Shown: positions 41,719 through 49,716 of the stretch, piece after piece
Numbering within the stretch: the stretch's first letter is position 1
How the letters are laid out: every line of letters starts with the position of its first letter
NCBI GenBank assembly: GCA_020635355.1
Contig: JACJZW010000006.1
Coordinates: 62,001 to 126,000 of the forward strand
DNA from: Flavobacteriales bacterium
Lineage (GTDB): Bacteria > Bacteroidota > Bacteroidia > NS11-12g > UBA9320
DNA length: 64,000 nucleotides
Direction: 5' to 3'
Program-made: the position numbers and the translations under genes
Notes under the pieces: generated by a model
What the model saw: the letters and a program-made list of their open reading frames with translations, nothing else
Database searches by the model: none
Told to the model about the DNA's origin: nothing

Positions 41719-42978
41719 TTATCTGAGTTTGAAGGTTACGATGGTGAGAATGGCCAGCATGATGCCCACAATCCAGAAGCGGGTAACAATCTTGGGTTCG
41801 GCATAGCCGAGTTTTTGGTAATGGTGGTGGAGAGGCGACATCTTGAAGATGCGTCGGCCTTCTCCATATTTTCGCTTGGTGTACTTGAACCAGGCTACCT
41901 GCAGTACCACACTCAGGTTTTCGGCGAGGAAGATTCCGCAGAGAATGGGAATGAGCAGTTCTTTGCGAACCATGATGGCGAACACCGCGATGATTCCTCC
42001 CAGTGCCAAACTACCAGTGTCGCCCATAAACACCTGGGCGGGGTAGGAATTGTACCACAGAAATCCCACACAAGCACCCACGAAGGCGGCGCCAAAGATC
42101 ACCAGCTCACCCTCGTACGGGATAAACATGACGTTGAGGTAATCGGCGAAAATGGCGTTGCCGGAAATGAAGGCCAAAGCGGCTAATGTCATCCCGATTA
42201 TCGCGCTGGTTCCCGCTGCCAGACCGTCTATACCATCAGTTAGATTGGCGGCGTTGCTCACCGCTATGATGATGAAGGTTACGATCAGTACATAGACAAT
42301 CCACGACCACTTATGCGCCGTTTTTTTGTCGAGGAAGAACAGTAAATCCGCATAGTCAAATTCATGCGATTTGAGAAAGGGAATGGTGGTGGTGGTCGAT
42401 TTTTTATCGATCACATAGATTAGGTCTCCGTCTTCTGTTGTCTTACTGGAAGTGGCTGCTTCGATCTGTGCCGATGTGGCATCTTGTTCGTGGACAAAGC
42501 TTCGGACCACTACTTCTTCATTATAATAGAGGGTGAAGCCAATGATTAGACCGAGACCAAGCTGACCAATCACCTTAAATTTACCAGCCAGGCCGGCCTT
42601 GTCTTTTTTGAAAACTTTGATGTAATCATCGATAAAGCCGATCAGCCCCAGCCAAACGGTTGTCACGATCATCAGGATCACGTAGATGTTCCGAAGACGC
42701 GCAAATAGTAAGGTTGGGATGAGGATGGCGGCAATAATGATCAGTCCGCCCATGGTAGGTGTTCCGCGTTTTCCTTCTTCTCCTGTCAGGCCGAGATTTC
42801 GGATGGTCTCCGCCACTTGAAGGTTGTGCAGTTTGTTGATCAGCGTTTTGCCAAATAATAAGCTGATCACTAATGACAGGATCACGGCCAGTGATGCCCG
42901 GAAGGAAATGAACTCAAATACACCGGCTCCGGGTAAACCAAATTGAGATTCCAGATATCGAAAGAGGTAATACAGCAT
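41719..42978 (-). CDS. mraY: Phospho-N-acetylmuramoyl-pentapeptide transferase, with extra loop
   Basis: The 419-residue membrane enzyme makes lipid I from UDP-MurNAc-pentapeptide and undecaprenyl phosphate. Motifs: KRGTPTMGGLIIIAAILIPT, FIDDYIKVFKKDKAGLAGKF with the catalytic DDxxK, NAANLTDGIDGLAAGTSAI, and KMSPLHHHYQKLGYAEPKIV with the HHH motif. An insert of about 60 residues (roughly 155-225, QDATSAQIEAATSSKTTEDG to KKTAHKW) makes it longer than the 360 residues of E. coli; such inserts are seen in Bacteroidota. Confidence 0.97.
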   Translation of the reverse strand: MLYYLFRYLESQFGLPGAGVFEFISFRASLAVILSLVISLLFGKTLINKLHNLQVAETIRNLGLTGEEGKRGTPTMGGLIIIAAILIPTLLFARLRNIYVILMIVTTVWLGLIGFIDDYIKVFKKDKAGLAGKFKVIGQLGLGLIIGFTLYYNEEVVVRSFVHEQDATSAQIEAATSSKTTEDGDLIYVIDKKSTTTTIPFLKSHEFDYADLLFFLDKKTAHKWSWIVYVLIVTFIIIAVSNAANLTDGIDGLAAGTSAIIGMTLAALAFISGNAIFADYLNVMFIPYEGELVIFGAAFVGACVGFLWYNSYPAQVFMGDTGSLALGGIIAVFAIMVRKELLIPILCGIFLAENLSVVLQVAWFKYTKRKYGEGRRIFKMSPLHHHYQKLGYAEPKIVTRFWIVGIMLAILTIVTFKLR

Positions 42979-42979
42979 A

Positions 42980-44431
42980 TCAGTTCATTTTTTGGGCGGT
43001 TTCGGTGAATACGGCGACGTCATCGAACGGATGGCGAACGCCTTTGATCTCTTGGTATTTCTCATGACCCTTTCCGGCGATCAGGATGATGTCGCCTTTA
43101 TTGGCAAGGGTTAGGGCGGTCTTGATGGCTTCAGCGCGATCGTGAATTTTTAAGACCTTCTTGAAGTCCTGTGGTTTCACACCAGTCATCATGTCGGAAA
43201 GAATGGCTTCCGGACTCTCATTTCTTGGATTGTCGCTGGTGAGAATCACCCGATCGCTCTCCTTACACGAAACGGCAGCCATCACAGGTCGTTTTTCGTG
43301 ATCACGATTTCCGCCGCATCCAACAATGGTGATGAGTTGTTCGTTTTTGCTGCGTATGGCGTTTATGGTCTCCAAGACATTCTGGAGCGCATCAGGCGTA
43401 TGGGCATAATCCACGATTCCGATGACTCCATTGGGTGTTTTGAGGTACTCAAATCGGCCCGACACGGCTGGGATGGAGGTGAGTGTGGTGATGATTTGGT
43501 CCTCATCAATTCCGAAAATGAAGGCCGAAGCATACGCGGCTAACAGGTTATAGGCATTGAACTTTCCAACCAGTCGGAACCAGGCTTCGTGCTTGCCAAT
43601 TTTCAGCAGCATTCCACCGAAGTCGTGCTCAATAATTTTTGCCTGAAAATCGGCTACGTGATGAAGCGCATAGGTATATCGTGTGGCACGGGTATTTTGT
43701 AACATCACCTGTCCGTTTCGGTCGTCCCGATTGGTCAGTGCCGATGCCTCCGGTTTCAGGTCGTCGAAGAATTTCCTTTTGGCTGCCAGATAGGCATCAA
43801 ACGTGTGGTGATAATCGAGGTGGTCATGAGTGATGTTCGTGAAAATTCCCAGGTCAAAATCAAGTCCGGCAATACGTTCCTGGTGTATGGCGTGGGAACT
43901 CACTTCCATGAAGCAGTAGTCACATCCTTTGTCCACCATGCGCGCGAGCAACTCATTTAATCGAATGGGATCCGGAGTGGTATGCGTAGCGGGAATGATT
44001 TCACCGTCAATCACATTCTCCACGGTGCTTAACAAGCCACAACGATTGCCCAGGGCGGTGAATAGCCGGTACATAAGCGTGGCAACCGTTGTTTTGCCGT
44101 TGGTACCTGTTACTCCGGCCAGTTTTAGCTTTTTGCTCGGATGGTCGTAAAAGGCGGATGCCATTAATCCAGCAGCCTGTCGGGCATCATCCGATTGTAG
44201 AATGGTGATGTCTGAAAAGGGCGGGGTTGTTTCGCACAAGATGGCAACTGCACCATTTTCAATGGCTTTGGGTATGAAGGTGTGGCCATCACTAATCGAT
44301 CCCTTAACCGCAACGAAGAGGTATCCGGGCTTCACCTCACGTGAGTCCAGAGTCATTCCAGTTATGGAAATGTCCGTTCTTCCAATGACGTTGCAGTTCA
44401 CTGCGGATAGGAGTTCCTGGAGTGTTTTCAT
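42980..44431 (-). CDS. murE: UDP-MurNAc-L-Ala-D-Glu:meso-DAP ligase
   Basis: The 483-residue ligase adds the third residue. ATP loop GVTGTNGKTTVATL near 106-119, carbamylated-Lys region, and the amino-acid specificity motif DNPRNE near residue 400, which marks meso-diaminopimelate use (Lys-type enzymes have a different motif). So the wall is DAP-type. One base before mraY, four-base overlap with ftsI. Confidence 0.97.
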   Translation of the reverse strand: MKTLQELLSAVNCNVIGRTDISITGMTLDSREVKPGYLFVAVKGSISDGHTFIPKAIENGAVAILCETTPPFSDITILQSDDARQAAGLMASAFYDHPSKKLKLAGVTGTNGKTTVATLMYRLFTALGNRCGLLSTVENVIDGEIIPATHTTPDPIRLNELLARMVDKGCDYCFMEVSSHAIHQERIAGLDFDLGIFTNITHDHLDYHHTFDAYLAAKRKFFDDLKPEASALTNRDDRNGQVMLQNTRATRYTYALHHVADFQAKIIEHDFGGMLLKIGKHEAWFRLVGKFNAYNLLAAYASAFIFGIDEDQIITTLTSIPAVSGRFEYLKTPNGVIGIVDYAHTPDALQNVLETINAIRSKNEQLITIVGCGGNRDHEKRPVMAAVSCKESDRVILTSDNPRNESPEAILSDMMTGVKPQDFKKVLKIHDRAEAIKTALTLANKGDIILIAGKGHEKYQEIKGVRHPFDDVAVFTETAQKMN

Positions 44432-46524
44432 CGGCTGCTTAGTCTTAGGTAAATCACTTGACCGGGACGAAGTGCCGCTCCGGCTACGGGCGACTGCTCC
44501 ACGATTTTTCCATACCCGTTGAATTGAACTTTGTAGCCTCCGTTTTCCATGACCGACAAGGCATGGCGCAAGGCCACTCCGGTTAAATCCGGCATCGTGT
44601 TTTCTTTGATCTCTATGGCTTGAGGAACCAATTCAAGGTGCTCGTTTTTAGTGCGAATGAGGTTGGATGTTGATCCTTCATGGGCCTTCATTGGCAAATC
44701 CAGCTCGCGCCCGGTTCGTTTGACCCCCGACCAATCTCCGGACACCAGGGCGGGAAGCTCCATGGTGTCTTTTAGTTCAATTTCAATCTGAAGGGTGTTG
44801 GCCTGTACACGTCGGGCAATTTGCTCAAATACCGGCACGGCAACGGATGACCCGTAATAGCGTCCGGATGTTGGTTTAGCTACCAGCACCATCAACGTAT
44901 AGCGTGGCGCATCGGAAGGGAAGTAGCCAACAAAGCTGCTGTAGTATTGGCCCTTCTGATACCCACCGGACCCGCCTGAAATCTTGGATGTTCCTGTTTT
45001 ACCGGCAACCTTAAATGGGAGATCTTTCAGGGAGGTGGCCGTTCCATCTTCCACCACTCCTTCCAGCATACTTTTGAGCAATCGCAAGGTTGCGGGACTG
45101 CAGATCTCTTTATTGAGAATGACCGGGTCAAACGATTTTTCAGCTTTGCCCAAATAGCCTATTGATGAAATGAGATACGGCTTCATCATCACCCCATTGT
45201 TGGCCACGGCGTTGTACAACATGGCCATGTGGAGTGGACTCGTAGTCATGGAATAGCCAATGGAAAGAGAGGGTAGGGTGGAAGCCGACCAACGTGCTTG
45301 ATCAGGTCTAAGTATCACGGGCTCTACCTCGCCTTTGATGCCCGTTTCCAGTGGTGTAGTCAGGTGTAGTTTGTCGAAGTATTTTACGAAGCGTTCCGGT
45401 TTGGATTTGAATGTTTCGTACGTCGTTTTAATAATGCCCACGTTGGATGATTTTTGAAATACATCCCGATAGGTTCGTTTCTGTGGTAGATTGTGGCCGC
45501 TGTCTTCAAACGTGTCGCGCTTGAGGAAAACCAGCTTTCCATGGTTGATGTCTACCGAATCTTCCAGGCTGATGGATCCATCTTCCAGCGTGGCCATTGC
45601 CGATACCAACTTGATGGTACTTCCCGGTTCATAACCGGTTCCAATGGCGTGATTAAAGCGTTCGCGGTACCCATTTTCAGTGCGGTTGATATTGGCAATC
45701 GCCTTGATTTTTCCGGTTCCAACTTCGAGTAAGATTGCTGTAGCGAATGCCGCGCCGTTTTCCTCCGTACCAGCAATGAGGGCTTCAGTAACAATGTCCT
45801 GAAGATGGATGTCTATGGTGGTAAAGATGTCCTTACCGTTTTCCGGCCGAATCTGGAGGTCATTCTCTTCCGGCCTGTAACCTCCAGCAAATTTTCGAAC
45901 CACCATTTTGCCATCAACTCCCTCCAGTGATGCGTTATAACTGGCCTCGATTCCTGCTCCAATGCCGTTCTCATTAATGTGACCAATGGTGCGGGCCATA
46001 AGGTCGCCGTATGGTTTTCGGCGGATGGTGCGCTCTTCAAGGATGACACCACCCTTATATCTACCAGAGCGGAAGATGGGCCAGGTGAGCAGTTTCTGTG
46101 CTTGAATGTAGCTGGCATTTCGAATCAATGTTTGATACCGGACGCCTTTGCGATATCCGTCACGCAATAGGGTGTCATACCTGCCGGGACTGGCATTTTC
46201 AAACGTTTCTGAAAGAAGCGTGGCCAGTTGAGTCCGATATCGGTTGAAGCTGTCCTGATGGAAGTTGCGGATAACCACATAGTCCAGGCTTACACTGTAA
46301 ATGGGAACGGAGGTAGCCAGCAGATTTCCATCTTCAGAAAAGATACTTCCCCGGATGGCCGGAACATCCTGAGCCTTGACATATAAGCTGTCACTTACGT
46401 GCTGCCACTTATCACCCTCGGCATATTGAATGCGAACGATGGAGTATACCAGCCCCACGCCAAAAACGATGAGCAGCACAATGCTGAGAATCACCCGCCA
46501 GAGTATGTCCTTCTTAATGTTCAT
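44428..46524 (-). CDS. ftsI: Septal penicillin-binding protein FtsI with PASTA domain
   Basis: The 698-residue transpeptidase has an N-terminal membrane helix (about residues 10-30), a dimerisation domain, and the three active-site motifs: S-T-I-K near 302 (GYEPGSTIKLVSAMA), S-S-N (FQKSSNVGIIK) and K-T-G (VAGKTGTSKISGG) near 506. The last 60 residues form a PASTA domain (MPDLTGVALRHALSVMENGG, VEQSPVAGAALRPGQVI), normal for Bacteroidota FtsI but absent from proteobacterial FtsI. Overlaps ftsL by 11 bases. Confidence 0.96.
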   Translation of the reverse strand: MNIKKDILWRVILSIVLLIVFGVGLVYSIVRIQYAEGDKWQHVSDSLYVKAQDVPAIRGSIFSEDGNLLATSVPIYSVSLDYVVIRNFHQDSFNRYRTQLATLLSETFENASPGRYDTLLRDGYRKGVRYQTLIRNASYIQAQKLLTWPIFRSGRYKGGVILEERTIRRKPYGDLMARTIGHINENGIGAGIEASYNASLEGVDGKMVVRKFAGGYRPEENDLQIRPENGKDIFTTIDIHLQDIVTEALIAGTEENGAAFATAILLEVGTGKIKAIANINRTENGYRERFNHAIGTGYEPGSTIKLVSAMATLEDGSISLEDSVDINHGKLVFLKRDTFEDSGHNLPQKRTYRDVFQKSSNVGIIKTTYETFKSKPERFVKYFDKLHLTTPLETGIKGEVEPVILRPDQARWSASTLPSLSIGYSMTTSPLHMAMLYNAVANNGVMMKPYLISSIGYLGKAEKSFDPVILNKEICSPATLRLLKSMLEGVVEDGTATSLKDLPFKVAGKTGTSKISGGSGGYQKGQYYSSFVGYFPSDAPRYTLMVLVAKPTSGRYYGSSVAVPVFEQIARRVQANTLQIEIELKDTMELPALVSGDWSGVKRTGRELDLPMKAHEGSTSNLIRTKNEHLELVPQAIEIKENTMPDLTGVALRHALSVMENGGYKVQFNGYGKIVEQSPVAGAALRPGQVIYLRLSSR

Positions 46525-46837
46525 CGGAAGGATTCAGATTAATGGGTGATTCAGTGAGTTCTTCAACACCGGTACCTTCGAGTTTCTCGGCGATATCCGA
46601 TTGCTTATTTTCACCAACGATCTCCGATTTGAGCGTGATGAATTCGGACCGCAACTCGATCAGCTCAGCTTTAATGCGTTCTGATTTTCGGTATTTCCGA
46701 TCTGTTAGGTGGGAGTTGTAGATGTAAGGTATGGTGAGGAAGGCCATGAAGGCTAGAATCCCGAACATGTTGTCGAAACGGGAGTCCGTTGCCTTAACAT
46801 CCGATTGCTCAACGATATGGTCTTTTTCCTCGCTCAT
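46514..46837 (-). CDS. ftsL: FtsL-like divisome protein
   Basis: The 107-residue protein has one membrane helix near 25-40 (FGILAFMAFLTIPYIYNSH) and a helical, likely coiled-coil periplasmic part (SERIKAELIELRSEFITLKS). Sequence conservation is minimal; the call rests on topology and on its place between rsmH (ATGA overlap) and ftsI, where FtsL is always found. Confidence 0.85.
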   Translation of the reverse strand: MSEEKDHIVEQSDVKATDSRFDNMFGILAFMAFLTIPYIYNSHLTDRKYRKSERIKAELIELRSEFITLKSEIVGENKQSDIAEKLEGTGVEELTESPINLNPSDEH

Positions 46838-47751
46838 CGTTTTTCGGCAATTCGTAGTTTGGCACTTCTGGAGCGCGGATTGGCTTGAAGTTCTTCGTCG
46901 TCCGGTGTGATCGGCTTGCGGTTGAGTAACTTGAAGGGCGATTGCTGTGGCCCAAATTCATCGGAGATGGTGTCTCCATCAACAGAGCCGGTTGTCATCA
47001 GATTTTTAACCAACCGATCTTCCAGGCTGTGGTAAGACATCACTACCAACCGGCCTCCTGGTTTTAGGCTGTCAGCACATTGGTCCAAAAACCGACGGAG
47101 TACTTCCAATTCCTGATTTACTTCAATTCGAATGGCTTGAAAAAGTCTGGCCAGTTCTTTACTCCGCTGCTTTAGTGGAATGAACTCAGAAGCCAGGTTC
47201 GCCAGTTCTAACGTTGTTTCTATAGACTTCTTGAGCCGATAGGCGCCAATGGTGGATGCGAATTTTCGGGCATATCGGAGCTCGCCGTAGGTCTTGAAGA
47301 TTCGAGTTAAATCTTCTTCTGAGTACGTATTGATAACCTCATAGGCCGTGAGCTCACTGCTTTGATCCATCCGCATGTTAAGCGGGGCATCGTGACGGAA
47401 GGAAAAACCCCGGCTTCCCTCATCAATTTGGTGCGATGAAATACCCAAGTCTGCGAGGATGCCATCTACCTTTTCGTGATTATAAAATTTCAGAAAGTTT
47501 TTGAAGTACTGAAAATTATGGTCAACAAAAATGAAGTTGTCGTTCTCAGGAAGGTTTGATTTGGCATCGGGATCCTGGTCGAAGGCGATCAATAACCCAT
47601 CCGAATCCAATTGGTCCAGAATGGCACGTGAATGCCCACCTCCCCCGAATGTTACATCGACGTAGACCCCTTTTGGCTTGATGTCAAGCCCTTCGATGCA
47701 TTGTGGCATCATAACAGGTATGTGGTACTTACGCGTCAACGTCGGGGTCAT
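46834..47751 (-). CDS. rsmH: 16S rRNA (cytosine(1402)-N4)-methyltransferase
   Basis: The 305-residue enzyme (MraW) methylates C1402 in the 30S decoding centre. KYHIPVMMPQCIEGLDIKPK opens, VYVDVTFGGGGHSRAILDQL is the AdoMet loop near 30-48, DGILADLGISSHQIDEGSRG-FSFRHDAPLNMRMD and RLVVMSYHSLEDRLVKNLM are family blocks. Starts 23 bases before the end of mraZ. Confidence 0.97.
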   Translation of the reverse strand: MTPTLTRKYHIPVMMPQCIEGLDIKPKGVYVDVTFGGGGHSRAILDQLDSDGLLIAFDQDPDAKSNLPENDNFIFVDHNFQYFKNFLKFYNHEKVDGILADLGISSHQIDEGSRGFSFRHDAPLNMRMDQSSELTAYEVINTYSEEDLTRIFKTYGELRYARKFASTIGAYRLKKSIETTLELANLASEFIPLKQRSKELARLFQAIRIEVNQELEVLRRFLDQCADSLKPGGRLVVMSYHSLEDRLVKNLMTTGSVDGDTISDEFGPQQSPFKLLNRKPITPDDEELQANPRSRSAKLRIAEKR

Positions 47752-48190
47752 CTCCCATTACTTTTTCGGCTAGATCCGAGAAGTCATCCGGATCAATTTC
47801 CATGTGTGCTTCGTACACCGACTTAGCCCAGATTTCAATCTTGTTCTCATAGGCATAGAACACTACATCCGAGTCAATCTCAGCATAACCACAAAGCTTT
47901 TTTGGCAGCAGAATACGGGAAGCGGTGTCAATTTTTACTTCCGTTGCTCCACTGTTGAAGAGGCGTTTGAATTTTCGGTCTTCCCGCTTGAAATCGTTGA
48001 GTTTGCCCAGCTTGGCAGTTTCCAGTTCCCAGTCTTTTCGGGTATAGAGGGTGAGGCACTTGTCAAATCCACGGTTGATCACCATGCGGTTTAACGATTC
48101 AGCGGGAATCTGACGCTTTAAGCCGGCAGGAACAATCACACGTCCCTTGTCGTCCACCTTGCATTCGTATTCTCCGATGTATCCAGTCAC
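47729..48190 (-). CDS. mraZ: Transcriptional regulator MraZ
   Basis: GTG 48190 gives MTGYIGEYECKVDDKGRVIV and 153 residues. MraZ is a ring-forming DNA-binding protein with two AbrB-like domains; the first reads IGEYECKVDDKGRVIVPAGL, the second IDTASRILLPKKLCGYAEID. A longer frame from GTG 48274 exists, but it would place the MraZ operator repeats (48226-48250) inside the coding region, and the added residues do not fit the family. It heads the dcw cluster and probably regulates it. Confidence 0.93.
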   Translation of the reverse strand: MTGYIGEYECKVDDKGRVIVPAGLKRQIPAESLNRMVINRGFDKCLTLYTRKDWELETAKLGKLNDFKREDRKFKRLFNSGATEVKIDTASRILLPKKLCGYAEIDSDVVFYAYENKIEIWAKSVYEAHMEIDPDDFSDLAEKVMGDDPDVDA

Positions 48191-48225
48191 TCCGTTGAAA
48201 TGATGCGTAAAATTATTTAAGATTC

Positions 48226-48250
48226 CCCCACTTTCTACCACTTTCTCCCA
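48226..48250 (-). promoter_or_regulatory. MraZ operator, three TGGNN repeats
   Basis: On the minus strand TGGGA, TGGTA and TGGGG stand at exact 10-base spacing (5-base spacers GAAAG), 36 to 60 bases before the mraZ GTG. This matches MraZ boxes (TGGGN repeats with 5-base gaps in proteobacteria; AAAGTG repeats in mollicutes, also present here as AAAGTGG twice). Expected to autoregulate mraZ and the dcw cluster. Confidence 0.8.
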
Positions 48251-48343
48251 CAATTTTTCACAGTTTATTTCCACAGGGGATTTATGTGTCAGATAATCAA
48301 CTAGTTACAAGGTGGGAGAAAACGTCAATTATGACGGTTATTT

Positions 48344-48358
48344 TGGGGTGAAGTGGGG
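48344..48358 (+). promoter_or_regulatory. Second MraZ-like box, before NusG-like gene
   Basis: On the plus strand TGGGG at 48344 and TGGGG at 48354 are 10 bases apart (spacer TGAAG), and another TGGGA is at 48313. They lie 70 to 115 bases before the NusG-like ATG, in the divergent region with mraZ. Confidence 0.45.
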
Positions 48359-48408
48359 GGAGTTCAGCATTTCAGGTGATAGGTTTCGAACCCAACGGGT
48401 ATTCGAGT

Positions 48409-48416
48409 TAAGTTTG
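48409..48416 (+). promoter_or_regulatory. -7 element TAAGTTTG for NusG-like gene
   Basis: Perfect TAnnTTTG match 12 bases before ATG 48429. At about 21 bases upstream there is TTTC, a weak -33. A start near 48423 would leave a leader of only a few bases. Confidence 0.4.
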
Positions 48417-48428
48417 CGGCTCAACCAA

Positions 48429-48950
48429 ATGAGATCGGAATCACAACCCTGGCGAGTGGTGTATATCGCTTCGCGACAAGAGAAAAAGGTGGCCAAGCGA
48501 TTGGACCAACTAGGCATTGAGAATTATTTGCCCATTGCGCGTCAGCTCAGACAGTGGAGCGACCGAAAAAAGTGGGTGGAGTTCCCCATGTTCAATGGTT
48601 ATTTATTTGTTCGTCCGCAACCGGATGCACTTGATTTAGTGGTGTCTCAAACGGGTGTGGTGCGATACCTCATGTTTGATGGCAAGCATGCCGAGGTTCG
48701 GGAAAGGGAAATAGACGTGATCCGAATCATTGAGAAATCGGGATACTATGCCGAAACCATTCTGAATCCGTCCGATTTTGAAGAGGGCGAGAGCCTCATG
48801 GTGAATGAAGGACCACTCAAGGGGCAGGAAGTGGAGTTAATTCGAAAGAATAACGATCACATTTTCCTGGTGTCCTTTGATACCCTTGGTCAGAGTATTA
48901 AGGTGAATTTGCCGTTCGAATTTTTAGAAAAAATCGGAGAAGCGCAGTAG
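48429..48950 (+). CDS. NusG/UpxY-like transcription antiterminator
   Basis: ATG 48429 gives MRSESQPWRVVYIASRQEKK and 173 residues; the frame is open further upstream but the added part has no NusG character. The N-terminal NGN domain runs through PWRVVYIASRQEKKVAKRLD, QLRQWSDRKKWVEFPMFNGY-LFVRP and VVRYLMFDGK; the C-terminal KOW part is VNEGPLKGQEVELIRKNN. This is the NusG paralog type that in Bacteroides (UpxY) controls capsule operons and in others acts on a specific long operon. No polysaccharide cluster is adjacent; it is divergent from mraZ and has an MraZ-like box. Confidence 0.85.
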   Translation: MRSESQPWRVVYIASRQEKKVAKRLDQLGIENYLPIARQLRQWSDRKKWVEFPMFNGYLFVRPQPDALDLVVSQTGVVRYLMFDGKHAEVREREIDVIRIIEKSGYYAETILNPSDFEEGESLMVNEGPLKGQEVELIRKNNDHIFLVSFDTLGQSIKVNLPFEFLEKIGEAQ

Positions 48951-49277
48951 TTAAACCGCGAAGCTTTCACCACAACCACAGGTTCGCGTGGCGTTGGGGT
49001 TGATAAAATTGAACCCTTTTCCGTTCAATCCATCTGTAAAATCAAGCTCTGTTCCACACAAATACAGGAAGCTTTTCATGTCGCAAACAATCTTCGCTCC
49101 TTCGGATTCAAATTCCTGATCCCCTTCACGAAGTTCATTGTCGAAATCCAGGTTATAGCTCAGACCACTGCATCCACCACCAACAACTCCAACACGAATG
49201 AAATAATCTCCATTCAGTCCTTCTTCAGCCTTGAGCTGATCAATTTTATTAAGCGCGTTTGGTGTAATTGTAATCAT
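48951..49277 (-). CDS. iscA: Iron-sulfur cluster A-type carrier (IscA/SufA/ErpA)
   Basis: The 108-residue protein has the three conserved Cys: Cys36 (VGGGCSGLSY) and Cys100/Cys102 (TRTCGCGESF) that bind iron or a cluster for transfer to apo-proteins. It follows iscU by 5 bases. iscA is preferred because of the iscS-iscU neighbours, though A-type carriers are hard to tell apart by sequence. Its stop abuts the stop of the convergent NusG-like gene. Confidence 0.9.
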   Translation of the reverse strand: MITITPNALNKIDQLKAEEGLNGDYFIRVGVVGGGCSGLSYNLDFDNELREGDQEFESEGAKIVCDMKSFLYLCGTELDFTDGLNGKGFNFINPNATRTCGCGESFAV

Positions 49278-49282
49278 AGTAC

Positions 49283-49681
49283 TTAATGGATCTCTGGAAG
49301 ACCTTGCTTTTTACGGTAATCGTTGATGGCTGTTTTGATGGCGTCTTCGGCCAATACGGAACAGTGGATTTTAACGGGAGGCAATGCTAATTCTTCAACA
49401 ATGTCCATGTTGTCAATTTTCATGGCATCATCAATGCTTTTCCCTTTCAACCATTCGGTTGCCAAAGAAGAGGAAGCAATGGCCGATCCGCATCCAAAGG
49501 TTTTGAACTTGGCATCTTCAATTAAACCTGTTTCTTCATTTACCTGGATTTGGAGTCGCATAACGTCTCCGCATTCCGGTGCTCCCACCAAACCGGTTCC
49601 CACGTTATTGGAATCCTTGTTCAGGGTTCCTACGTTTCTGGGATTACTATAGTGATCGATTACTTTATCTGAATAGGCCAT
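49283..49681 (-). CDS. iscU: Iron-sulfur cluster scaffold IscU
   Basis: The 132-residue scaffold has Cys37 (GAPECGDVMRLQIQ), Cys64 (FKTFGCGSAIASSS) and Cys107 (HCSVLAEDA) and the LPPVK motif (100-104) recognised by the HscA chaperone. Start MAYSDKVIDHYSNPRNVGTL is canonical. It lies about 35 bases after iscS. hscA and hscB are not in the window. Confidence 0.97.
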   Translation of the reverse strand: MAYSDKVIDHYSNPRNVGTLNKDSNNVGTGLVGAPECGDVMRLQIQVNEETGLIEDAKFKTFGCGSAIASSSLATEWLKGKSIDDAMKIDNMDIVEELALPPVKIHCSVLAEDAIKTAINDYRKKQGLPEIH

Positions 49682-49716
49682 GTGTGTTCGTCTTTATTTG
49701 TTGTTCAGTTCGCTTA

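Noticed and set aside
48312..48428. N-terminal extension of the NusG-like protein from GTG 48312
   Set aside because: The added 39 residues do not resemble NusG and would cover the MraZ-like boxes and the TAAGTTTG element.
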